Source: Schizochytrium sp. CCTCC M209059
Lineage: Eukaryota; Sar; Bigyra; Thraustochytrida; Thraustochytriidae
Direction of reading: 5' to 3'
Assembly (NCBI GenBank): GCA_000818945.1
Contig: KN805388.1
Coordinates: 587,961-651,960, forward strand
Length of the DNA: 64,000 bases
Part shown: in pieces, positions 1 through 8,249 of the stretch
Position numbering within the stretch: position 1 is the first letter of the stretch
Layout of the letters: every line of letters begins with the position of its first letter
The notes under the pieces: model-generated
The model's input: only the letters and a program-made list of their open reading frames with translations
The model's database searches: none
Told to the model about the DNA's origin: nothing
Program-made: the position numbers and the translations under genes

Positions 1-538
1 GAATGGGCTAGAGACTCTAGAAACGGGCAGAATCAGGGTACTTAATGTCACCCTTAATCCACAATACAACATTCTTTTTTAGATGCACCACCTTCCAAAG
101 GTTCTAAAGTGGATTATAATCCACATTAGAAATCATCGGGATATTGAGAGTAGTCTTACTTGGAAAGGGTCTCCGCCGATTCTCGTGTTTGTCATTTTCT
201 CGCGCTTCACTGCCCTGCCTATCCACAAGCATGGATTTCGCAGAAGGTATGCATGCGTGTTCACAATACACGACTACGTACGCTTTCAAATTTGAACATT
301 TTACTATCGTCATTTGCAAAATTGGTGGCGCAAGTCATAGCAGACACCGTGACTCTGCCATTCAACATGTTCCATAAAAAGGTGATCTCACTATGTCTTG
401 TGATTTGAAACCACTCGAGCGTCGCTTGAGTGCAGCGGAGCAGCAGTTCTGCAAAGAGGAAAAGCCGCGGCGCCAGCGGGCCTGCCTGCTCGTCTACGCC
501 GGAGGGGAGTGGAGTGCAGCGGAGAGCGCGCGGGAAAG
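1..538. other. Intergenic, no gene supported
   Basis: Short ORFs occur on both strands, but they overlap each other and carry no recognisable motif. The last 150 bases are GC-rich and lead into the first gene, so they probably hold its promoter and 5' UTR. An in-frame GTG lies at 509; I do not use it because a well-placed ATG follows at 539. Confidence 0.6.
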
Positions 539-2980
539 ATGGCCACGCCGTCGGAGTCCGCGCGCCTGCCGCTTGAGATTGACTTTACCGAATGGCCCGA
601 CGCAAAATTTAGTCAACTCCTGTCCAGCGATGTCCAGTACTTCAACGAGGAGCGTCTTATCGCTTTCGGTTCTTTCTTGAGAGGCAATCAACGCGTCAGG
701 GGGCTCATGAGAGACGGCGAGGACGAGGATTCGCCCGACGCTTTTATTGATGCGATGACCACCGCTATCTTGCGCCAGAACGCGGCTCACGTGGAGGCGC
801 GCGGCGTGTTGCAGCGTTTACTTGCGAGGGAGCGGGATCTCCGTGCAAGGGAGCAGGATCTCCGTGCAAGGGAGCAGAATCTCCGTGCAAGGGAGCAGGA
901 TCTCACGGAAGAACGAAATGCCGTAGATGCAAAGAGGCGGAAAGTAACTCGTGAGAGAAGACGGGTTGAGCGACAGATTAAGCGCATCTTCAGAGACGAC
1001 AGCATGACTCTCGACGAGAAGAATGCCGAGGCGGCTCCTCTTGAGGAAGAGCTTGAAGATATTGATGATCAACTCGAAGTAATTGAGGCAGACTTAGACC
1101 GGATCGATGCCGAACTGACCAGGCTCCGCCAGGTATCCACCGGCTCCGCCCAGGACGAGCCGGCGGTCTCCGTGCAGAGCGAGCCAGCGGCCTCCGTGAG
1201 TGCCTTGGAAAGGATGATGAGGAATCAAGAGCTGCCCTGGGATGTCTCGCTGGGCCGGCCTCTCTTCGAGGAGATGGTGGGCGCCCCGCTCCAAGATAGC
1301 ACCAATCCCCGCACCTGGGGTGTTCAAATCCTGGACTTGGCGAAGTGGGAGGACTTTGAGGACTTTGACCTCGGCAAGTCGATTGGAGCGGACGCTTCAT
1401 TCGACGCAGCGGCATTCCTCCCGGGCACCGCCTTTGATCGCTCGCAGAGTGAGATTGGCTGTGCGATGCAAATGTTCGCTCGATCGGGGGACCCTCTGCT
1501 GACGCAAGTTTTTGGCAAGCTATCCGCGCTCGAGGGCGTGAACCTGAAGATCAACTTCGAGTCCCACACGGTCGTGGGATCGCGCCCCGACGAGCTCTGG
1601 GTCAGAAATCATGAAAACGGGGGCTCGGAAGCCATCCTCGTGCATGAGCACAAGAAGCCGGCCGCTTTCCCGGCCCCCGCATCGAGCGATGATGAGGCGG
1701 AAGGAGAGGAAAGTTGTCCGGGGCGTCTGCGGGTCTGGGAGTATGGGTTGCGCCGCACGCCTACCAGGGTAAGCGCCCGGACCGGCGGCGGGCGCCTGAT
1801 CGCAGCGTTCCGTGGGAGTGAAAGTGGCACCGAAGGGAACGCCGGCGGCGGCGGCAATACCACCTCCCGTTATTCTCACAGCGGCACCACTGAAGCGCTG
1901 GAGCAGGTCTATGGCTACATGATCGCCCTCGGGCTCCGGTACGGGGCGCTGAGCACCACAGAATACACTTGGTTTCTCAAGCGTGAGGATGGTGAATGGC
2001 GAGAAAGCGACGAGAATCGAAACAGTATCACCCCCAAGCTCCTCGTGTCAAAGGCGTATTCGTGCATGGGGAGAGATGCGGAGTCCGTGCACATGGGATA
2101 CCTCATTGCTCTTTGTCGAGCACTGGAAGATCCTAAAGCTTGTCGCCAGTTTCCCAGTTCAAACTCACCACTGAAACAGCACATATGGGATGAGTGGAAA
2201 GACCGCCTGGGGGGCAACAACGGGACCCGTCTTCAGCGCCGCAATTCGTACGACGGCAGAGCGTATGATTACTTTACAAACGTATTTAATATCGAACCGG
2301 GCGCCCCTGGCGAAGATGTTGTCCTGCCACTTCCGCGGAGCGCCATGGCGGACCTGCTACCCGTGCCATGGGACGAGGCTTACGAGTCGGTGCAGGAGTC
2401 TTCGACCTCGAGTGTAAAAAGGCTGCGGCGGCCCGACGGCCTCGCCTTCATGGTCAAGACGCTCGTGACGGGCGGGCGTATGAGCGGCCTTTCGGTCGAC
2501 GAGGCCAAAAGCGCCGTCGAGCACGAGAGTAGCGTGTACGAAGCGCTGCGCTCCCTGCAGGGCATCGCCGTGCCGCCGCTTGTCTATGGCGGCACGCTCA
2601 TGGATGAGTGCAACTGGTTCGCCGTCATCACCCTGGACGTGGGAACGAGTTTGCAAGAGGTCGGAGCGCCCTTCACCGCAGAGGTGCAGGAGGGAGCCCT
2701 TGCGGCGTTGGCCCAGGTGCACGCCGGCGGGTGTCTGCACGGCGACGTGGCGCTGCGCAACTTTGTCCTCTGTCCCAGGACGGGCATCGTGCGGGTGATT
2801 GACTTTGCGCGTGCACGGCTCGTCAAGCCCGAGTCTGCGGAGGCCAAGCAAGGTGCCGAAGCGGAGATGCAGGAGCTGCGAGAGTGCCTCGGCGCTGTTG
2901 CGCCCTTCGATCATCAGCACGAGCAGCAGCAGCAGCCGGGAGCCAAGATCGCGTCCTCCGCCTCGCGCGATCTTGCGTGA
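539..2980 (+). CDS. Crinkler-like nuclease (PD-(D/E)XK)-protein kinase fusion
   Basis: The protein has 813 aa. The start is the ATG at 539 (AAGATGG context); the upstream GTG is not used. Residues 1-80 are of unknown fold. Residues about 85-195 form a charged coiled coil whose first part is four 7-residue repeats (RAREQDL type). Residues about 335-480 look like a restriction-endonuclease fold: D351 in a SRPDELW segment, then E370-x-K372 in HEHKKP, then a helix/strand segment (EQVYGYMIALG...YGALST, then WFLKR) typical of the nuclease domain in Crinkler-type proteins. The C-terminal third is a protein kinase-like domain with K640 in FMVKTL, a catalytic loop HGDVALRN (D736, N741) and DFA at D755 instead of DFG. 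Known for the family: nuclease plus kinase is a recurring architecture in Crinkler-like proteins of oomycetes, chytrids and other eukaryotes. No oomycete-type LFLAK header is visible. A host-directed or genome-conflict role is inference. Confidence 0.75.
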   Translation: MATPSESARLPLEIDFTEWPDAKFSQLLSSDVQYFNEERLIAFGSFLRGNQRVRGLMRDGEDEDSPDAFIDAMTTAILRQNAAHVEARGVLQRLLARERDLRAREQDLRAREQNLRAREQDLTEERNAVDAKRRKVTRERRRVERQIKRIFRDDSMTLDEKNAEAAPLEEELEDIDDQLEVIEADLDRIDAELTRLRQVSTGSAQDEPAVSVQSEPAASVSALERMMRNQELPWDVSLGRPLFEEMVGAPLQDSTNPRTWGVQILDLAKWEDFEDFDLGKSIGADASFDAAAFLPGTAFDRSQSEIGCAMQMFARSGDPLLTQVFGKLSALEGVNLKINFESHTVVGSRPDELWVRNHENGGSEAILVHEHKKPAAFPAPASSDDEAEGEESCPGRLRVWEYGLRRTPTRVSARTGGGRLIAAFRGSESGTEGNAGGGGNTTSRYSHSGTTEALEQVYGYMIALGLRYGALSTTEYTWFLKREDGEWRESDENRNSITPKLLVSKAYSCMGRDAESVHMGYLIALCRALEDPKACRQFPSSNSPLKQHIWDEWKDRLGGNNGTRLQRRNSYDGRAYDYFTNVFNIEPGAPGEDVVLPLPRSAMADLLPVPWDEAYESVQESSTSSVKRLRRPDGLAFMVKTLVTGGRMSGLSVDEAKSAVEHESSVYEALRSLQGIAVPPLVYGGTLMDECNWFAVITLDVGTSLQEVGAPFTAEVQEGALAALAQVHAGGCLHGDVALRNFVLCPRTGIVRVIDFARARLVKPESAEAKQGAEAEMQELRECLGAVAPFDHQHEQQQQPGAKIASSASRDLA
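828..911 (+). repeat. 21-bp tandem repeat inside a coiled-coil coding region
   Basis: About four copies of a 21-bp unit (core cgtgcaagggagcaggatct) encode consecutive heptads of the RAREQDL type. The period is seven codons, so copy-number change would preserve both frame and coiled-coil register. Confidence 0.85.
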
Positions 2981-3587
2981 ATGTTTTTTTTGAATTTATG
3001 GTTCGAAAACAATTGGCATTGTCTTTTTATGACGCAGGATCGGTGGTGCACACAGTGACCATAACATAACCATGACCAGTAGCAGTACCGGGAGCGCGTG
3101 TGCATTCGAGTCAACCTGCAACAGCGGCAGCAGCAGCCGCAGCTCCACCCTTGTAAAGGAAGGTATTTTCATGTAGATGATTGATGAGATGCGGCGCGTT
3201 GCACCACATACGACAATAGTCAGTCAAGATCTTCGATATGCAGCGGCGGCGGTGCCGATCGATCGCAACCGGTGTGGTCTGCAGCTGCTCGTGGTGACCG
3301 AGAAATCCCGTGGGTCCGCTTTGAAAGACGGGCGTGCGTCCACTTTTATTTTTTTTTCTGTTCCTTATTCTTTTTTTTTTGCGTCCCTTGCGACGCGTTG
3401 CAGTATACATACGAGGACAATCGAAGAATAAGAAGGGCTCAGCAAGGAGAGGTTGCACTGCCCCTAACGATTAATAGAAAAAGACTTGATGAAGAACTGG
3501 TGACGTCGTCGTTACCAGCGAACAACAGGGTTCCCCCCCCTCCGATTCTACACGGGAAATTCGCTGCTCCTATTAGCGTTGCCTTGT
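2981..3587. other. Intergenic between convergent genes
   Basis: This spacer separates the stop of the nuclease-kinase gene and the stop of the minus-strand 7TM gene. It has several T-rich runs (about 3350-3380) that could belong to 3' ends. No gene or structured RNA was recognised. Confidence 0.5.
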
Positions 3588-4409
3588 TCAAGATGGACTG
3601 CGGCGAACAGGGGGAAGAGCACCGGAAAGGATGCGTTTAGAGGGCGACGCTCCGCGAGAAAGCGCCATTCGCAGTTCGCACGATTGCCTTCGCCACGAGT
3701 ATACCAGGTACATGCAAATCATGTGCACCTGGAAATCCACAGCTCCTACAAAGTATGCTGTGCTCGGATCCAAGAGCACTTGAATGGTAATTGACAAAGT
3801 CGAAAGTAGGGGAATGATTGAAATCCACAAGATGCGGAAAATGGCATCCGAAATAATCGCGTGATTCTTTGCCATTTGTGTGATCGACTTCATCGTACGA
3901 TAATGAAGCAGCAAGCCAATGAAGGTTGCCAAGTCAAGCGTCAGAAAACAAATATCGTCCAATATCGGCCAGATCCCACCGCCAAAGTCAACAGTGCAAC
4001 CTGTCTCGGTCTCAAAGCTACGGTACACGAAAAGTGCTTTCCCCATATTGAGAATAAAGGTTATCGTGACAAACAACTTGAGAGCTCGAATGATGAGCCT
4101 TGCGGTTCGTTTTCCGTCTATCAAAGTCGCCGTCGCGAGCTCAACGCGAATTGCACACATGAAAGCAGTCATGCACTTTGCACCGTAATACGCCAACCCG
4201 AACAGCTGGATTACCACAGGACAAATGAGAGCGGCAAATATCTCCGTGAGGATGGCCAAAATATTCATAGCCTGCAATGCAATCACGATACTGCCGACCA
4301 TGAGACGCGTGCGACGGACTGGAATCGCTTCCACCGTGCGACGAACGTCCAGCGACAGCGCCATGCAAATGACGAACCCCATTATGCGCATCCAAAACGC
4401 GGCCTCCAT
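3588..4409 (-). CDS. Seven-transmembrane protein, copy 1 of a local family
   Basis: The protein has 273 aa. I chose the ATG at 4409 because it aligns with the start of the paralogue at 5188 (MEAAFWMRIMGF against MDEVTWLRLFGF). The ORF runs on to an ATG at 4583, but only through a poly-Glu stretch made by a TCT microsatellite. Seven hydrophobic segments are spread over the whole length. Blocks shared with the paralogue include AYYGAK, LNMGKA with a following YRS, C-x-VDFG-x-G with ILD, and DP then VDFQVH before the last helix. I do not recognise the family. It could be a lineage-specific receptor-like or channel-like protein; no GPCR DRY or NPxxY motif is seen. It is head-to-head with the paralogue, about 780 bp apart. 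Confidence 0.8.
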   Translation of the reverse strand: MEAAFWMRIMGFVICMALSLDVRRTVEAIPVRRTRLMVGSIVIALQAMNILAILTEIFAALICPVVIQLFGLAYYGAKCMTAFMCAIRVELATATLIDGKRTARLIIRALKLFVTITFILNMGKALFVYRSFETETGCTVDFGGGIWPILDDICFLTLDLATFIGLLLHYRTMKSITQMAKNHAIISDAIFRILWISIIPLLSTLSITIQVLLDPSTAYFVGAVDFQVHMICMYLVYSWRRQSCELRMALSRGASPSKRILSGALPPVRRSPS

Positions 4410-5187
4410 GATGCTCCTCTTTCGCGCGTGATCGGGAGCTGGCCGCTTGCCGGAATGCGGATGACGCTCTCCGCAAGTCTTCACATATGTTTTTGCTCCT
4501 TCTTCTTCTTCTTCTTCTTCTTCTTTTTCTTTTTCTTTTGCCAATGTTTCTTCGTGCTTCCTTGCGCGTAATATCCCCGACATACCTCAGGGAAAATTGA
4601 GGGTGAAGAATGATCCGTTGCAATTGGGCGCTTGGGCCCGCCGCGCAAACCAGGCTCAGCTGTGTGGTTACAACGATCCAAGTCCACGGATTGATGGTTA
4701 GAAATACAGTTTCCCTTTTACTCGATTGTCCCCAGCTATACAAGGTGTGCACTATGCGGATCGGGAGCGGAGCGACGGATACGGGCTACACAGCACCCGC
4801 GCGGGGAGAGCGCGATCTTGAGAGACACAACCACCCGCCTCAATGTGCTCTTTCTTTTCCGTGCATGCGCGGACGCATGCGAGCGAATCCGACCGGAGTC
4901 CGAATCCAGGAAGTTTGTAACGGTTCTCTAATTGTGACCACCGTCTTCCGATCGCGAATTGACAGGATCGAATGTGAGATTGTGTCAACGGATTCTGGCG
5001 TCTTGGCAATCGGCAGCTTCGACGCAAGCTGGGCGCTTCATTCTTTCTCTCTCGCTTGCTTGCTCGCTCGCTTGCTTTTTGCGTGCATTACATTATACAT
5101 TCTGATTCGCCGGAGCAAAGTATAGTCGCTTCGTGCAGGCAGCAGGTTCAGGCAGCAGGCGCCCGCGCTCGCTGAGCGCCAGCGAAA
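4410..5187. promoter_or_regulatory. Shared divergent promoter region of the 7TM pair
   Basis: About 780 bp between two divergent start codons. It holds a TCT/CTT microsatellite (about 4498-4541) and a CTTG/CTCG-type run (about 5049-5082). Promoter function is inferred only from gene orientation; no TATA box or defined operator is claimed. Confidence 0.45.
4498..4541. repeat. TCT/CTT microsatellite
   Basis: A run of cttctt units decays into tttctttt. On the minus strand it produces a poly-Glu/Lys extension upstream of the chosen 7TM start, which is one reason for reading it as 5' UTR. Confidence 0.85.
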
Positions 5188-6018
5188 ATGGATGAAGTCA
5201 CTTGGCTTCGACTCTTTGGATTTTTTATCATGTTTGTGTTGGCGCCGGATGTCGTCGGCACAGTTCGTGGTGTTCGCTCAAGAAAAGAGCGCTGGCGCAT
5301 TGGCATAATGCTAGCACTCTTACCTGTCTTGAACGTTTTGTCAATGATGATCCTCATATATCGAGTGGAGTTCTGCGATGTCTTCGTCAACCTTCTCGCC
5401 TTGGCTTACTACGGCGCGAAAGTTTTGGTGGGCTACTTGTACACATTTCGTGCGGAGCTCGCCGTGGAAGGACTTCAAGACTCATCTTGGAACAGCCGGC
5501 TCGTCATTTATGGTGTCCAGCTTTACTTAGTGATGACTTTTGTACTCAATATGGGGAAAGCTATCGTTACTTATCGGAGCTACTTGGACGAGTCCGGTCA
5601 ATGTGCTGTGGATTTCGGCGAGGGTCTCTGGGTAATCTTGGACGAGATCATGTTCTTCGCGCAGGACCTCTTTACCTTTAGTATGCTTTTGTACATGTAC
5701 TACCAGTCGCCGGTGCTGCAAATATCAGCCTCGCGCGAAGCGATCCGCCGCGTGCTCGTTATCTCCGGAGCTCCACTTTTCTCTTCAATTCTGACTACAG
5801 CGCAGCTTTTCATTGACCCTATGACGGGCCTTTACATCTCCACTATTGACTTCCAGGTGCACGTCATCTGTCTCTTTATTGTGTATGCTGGTGTTCGTCG
5901 AGAAATCTCGATCAAGAATCCGCATGCAAAGATCAATCCTCGAATGCAGGCTTACGACGAGAGCACCAGCAACCACGCACATACATCGTGGGCGACGGAG
6001 TCCACCGAAACCAAGTGA
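5188..6018 (+). CDS. Seven-transmembrane protein, copy 2 of a local family
   Basis: The protein has 276 aa from the ATG at 5188 (gaaaATGG context). It is collinear with the product of the divergent gene at 3588-4409. Seven hydrophobic segments are visible, with the same blocks: LAYYGAK near residue 75, LNMGKA near 120, CAVDFGEGLWVILDE near 145-160, and DPMTG then TIDFQVHVIC in the last third. The tail after the final helix is short, polar and likely cytoplasmic. Function is unknown. The paired arrangement suggests a local inverted duplication, and a third decayed copy lies at 23715-23930. Confidence 0.85.
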   Translation: MDEVTWLRLFGFFIMFVLAPDVVGTVRGVRSRKERWRIGIMLALLPVLNVLSMMILIYRVEFCDVFVNLLALAYYGAKVLVGYLYTFRAELAVEGLQDSSWNSRLVIYGVQLYLVMTFVLNMGKAIVTYRSYLDESGQCAVDFGEGLWVILDEIMFFAQDLFTFSMLLYMYYQSPVLQISASREAIRRVLVISGAPLFSSILTTAQLFIDPMTGLYISTIDFQVHVICLFIVYAGVRREISIKNPHAKINPRMQAYDESTSNHAHTSWATESTETK

Positions 6019-6412
6019 GCGAGGCCAAGACTTATCTGTCCAACAATGTAAAAATACTACACTTTGCTACGCTAGACTTCTCCTCCGACCACATTTTTCA
6101 CGCGCGCGCGCGCAGGCATGTGCGTGTATACAATGGCACAACGGCACGTGGCCCCTGGTCCAGTGCGTACTCGCGGCGTGCGTCCGTCGTCAACTTTTGC
6201 AATTTACGCTGGACTTCCCCCCTTAGGGCTACTAATTAGCCATTGGGTCAAGGCAAGTCAAGAGAAGTTATAGCAGCGCGTGCCGCGGTCGTGCATAGCA
6301 GACCCTGAACCCCGTACTTAGTACCTTTTGCACGCACAAACACCAAAGGCAAGGCAGAGCAAAAGGCGCGGTGAGAGCGTCGGCCTGGTAGACGCTCGCG
6401 CGTACAAGCACG
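6019..6412. other. Intergenic spacer
   Basis: A short CG dinucleotide run lies near 6102-6114. The rest probably holds the 3' UTR of the 7TM gene and the promoter of the next gene. Nothing else was recognised. Confidence 0.5.
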
Positions 6413-6937
6413 ATGTTCCGGCGGCTCGCGCTCGCCTTTGCCCTCGTGGCGGCCTTCTTCGCAGTCCATGTGGCGGCGCATGAGGAAATGACCATGGCCG
6501 CCACGCCGTTTAGGGCAAGGGCGCTTGAGACGTCAGAGGAATGCCGCGATGACCTATTCGCGCAGATCACGGACAGCAACTCGTGTGTGAATCAAAAGAT
6601 CAGCACTGGAACCATCATCATCGGTAACTGCAACCGCGCCTCTGAGATTTTTGATGCCTTGTATGAGTGCTCGAGTTTCCCGTGCAAGCTCGTTCTTTGC
6701 GACGAGTTCGACTACTACCAGGAATACTATGGCTGGGGCGCCTGCGATCTCACTTGCAGGTGGACCACGCCGCTCGTTGTCAGCCTCATTTGCCTTTTGG
6801 TAATCTTGGTCATTGGCATCGCCTCGGGAATTATCTACTATGTTTGTGCCCAGAGTTCCTCGGAAAGTAGTATCGGCTTCTCGAAGGGCGAATCTTCGGG
6901 CGTCGTCGAGGCGGTCCCTGTTGCTGAGCGCGCTTAG
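6413..6937 (+). CDS. Secreted-type single-pass membrane protein, Cys-rich ectodomain
   Basis: The protein has 174 aa from the ATG at 6413. Residues 1-22 are a classic signal peptide (hydrophobic core ending near HVAAHEE). The ectodomain (about 23-118) contains roughly eight cysteines, including CNRAS, ECSSFPC and the CDLTC pair just before the membrane. One strong transmembrane helix lies at about 122-147. The cytoplasmic tail is short and Ser/Glu-rich. Predicted topology is type I. No known domain was recognised; the cysteine spacing suggests a small disulphide-bonded module. Role unknown. Confidence 0.75.
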   Translation: MFRRLALAFALVAAFFAVHVAAHEEMTMAATPFRARALETSEECRDDLFAQITDSNSCVNQKISTGTIIIGNCNRASEIFDALYECSSFPCKLVLCDEFDYYQEYYGWGACDLTCRWTTPLVVSLICLLVILVIGIASGIIYYVCAQSSSESSIGFSKGESSGVVEAVPVAERA

Positions 6938-7379
6938 TAAATCTCTTTCGAGAGAGAGAGTTGACCATTGCTGCAACTTGTGTTGATCGATCGTTTCCTT
7001 CCCCGCGTCCCTTTGCATTACACTCATTATACCTTCATCAAAATAGATTTGGTTGGCTTTTCGTTTGCAGACCTCAGGCTTTGTACATCTGACTTGGAGC
7101 TGTATTAGCTGTTGCCCAGCGCTCTCGAACCATTGCCGTGGCCACAAGTCAGCTCGAACTCGAACTCAACTCACAGTCAAAAGAAAAAATCCAAAGTCAC
7201 AACTTTCTCCAAACGTCGACGCGGACACCCGCCAGGTGTGCGGCGCGGCGCGTCGCGTCGCGGGCTAAGAAGGGCTCGCGCTGCTGCCACTTTGCGTGCG
7301 ACTCACGCTGACCCGATTCGAGTTAGCCCGACCGAGCCGCGAGGCGTTAGGTAGCTTGAACGTTCCGCGGGGAGCTGCC
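6938..7379. other. Intergenic spacer
   Basis: Contains a short GA run after the stop codon (about 6948-6960) and a GC-rich leader before 7380. An in-frame GTG at 7296 would extend the next protein, but I prefer the ATG at 7380. No further gene recognised. Confidence 0.5.
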
Positions 7380-8162
7380 ATGTTGGGAGGACCTGATGCT
7401 GGCAAGGCCGAGCTCGCGGACGCTTCGCAGCAGTTTGCCGCTGTGGCGCAGCAGCAGCAGCGCCAACAACAACATCAGAACCAGCGCCAGCAACTCGAGC
7501 TGGATCAGGAACGGCAAGAACGGCACGAACAGAGTCAGCAGCAAGCGTACTATGCGGCAAGCAATCGCCCCGAAATCGAAACAAACGTCGAGGATGACGA
7601 GCTTCGCGCCAGAAATTTGAGCTTGCAAAGATTTGCTTTCGTCACCTTTAGCGTCTTCGTCCTTGGGGCGGCAGTAGCTCTCAGTGTGTACTCGCTCTAC
7701 TTAGGCATTACACAGTTCCATCAAGATTGCGAAAAGGATTTGGCCACCTGGGTCATCGTTCAGGGCCTTCTCGGCCTCGTCGCCGCCGCCCTTTTGGTAG
7801 CCATCACCGTGCCCGAGGGTGCAGCCGCTCGTCAGACTACGAATGGTCTTCGTCGGAATTTCTTTCGCCATCGTATCGCACCACCAACCTTTTCAACATC
7901 TACCGCAAGAGGCGAGCGCAACCGCCGCCTCGTCAGCGTTCTCGGTCTTGTTCACTTTGTCATGCTCTGCTGGTTTATTGTTGGCACAACACGCCTCGCA
8001 AAAACAAGCAAAGACCAATGTCCGCACAAGCTGTACATTTTCGTTCTCGTGTACATTGTTGTCGTTTGGCTTTTACTCCTCGGTCTCTGCGCAGTCTCTG
8101 TCGCTGTTCTTTGCCGCAAGCGATTGCGGAAGCGAGCCTCCCCTGGCACGACACAACTTTAG
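7380..8162 (+). CDS. Four-transmembrane protein with Gln-rich N-terminus
   Basis: The protein has 260 aa. The start at 7380 (gccATGT) is the first ATG; the ORF upstream opens only with GTG. Residues about 20-60 are rich in Gln, Glu and Arg (CAG-type runs at about 7446-7550). Four hydrophobic helices follow, near residues 78-105, 120-142, 180-205 and 215-245, and the tail is short and basic. The arrangement resembles tetraspan proteins generally, but no tetraspanin CCG, claudin or MARVEL signature is convincing. The stop lies 87 bp from the stop of the next, convergent gene. Function unknown. Confidence 0.7.
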   Translation: MLGGPDAGKAELADASQQFAAVAQQQQRQQQHQNQRQQLELDQERQERHEQSQQQAYYAASNRPEIETNVEDDELRARNLSLQRFAFVTFSVFVLGAAVALSVYSLYLGITQFHQDCEKDLATWVIVQGLLGLVAAALLVAITVPEGAAARQTTNGLRRNFFRHRIAPPTFSTSTARGERNRRLVSVLGLVHFVMLCWFIVGTTRLAKTSKDQCPHKLYIFVLVYIVVVWLLLLGLCAVSVAVLCRKRLRKRASPGTTQL

Positions 8163-8249
8163 CAAAATAGTGCAACATATGTAACTTTGTAAGTGAGCCT
8201 TGGTCGAACCCCTCTCGCTACGAAGTGTCGTAATGCCAGAAAAAAGAGC

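Noticed and set aside
3861..4571. 236-codon plus-strand ORF
   Set aside because: It is antisense to the 7TM gene, which has a conserved paralogue; the ORF ends in poly-Phe from the TCT repeat.
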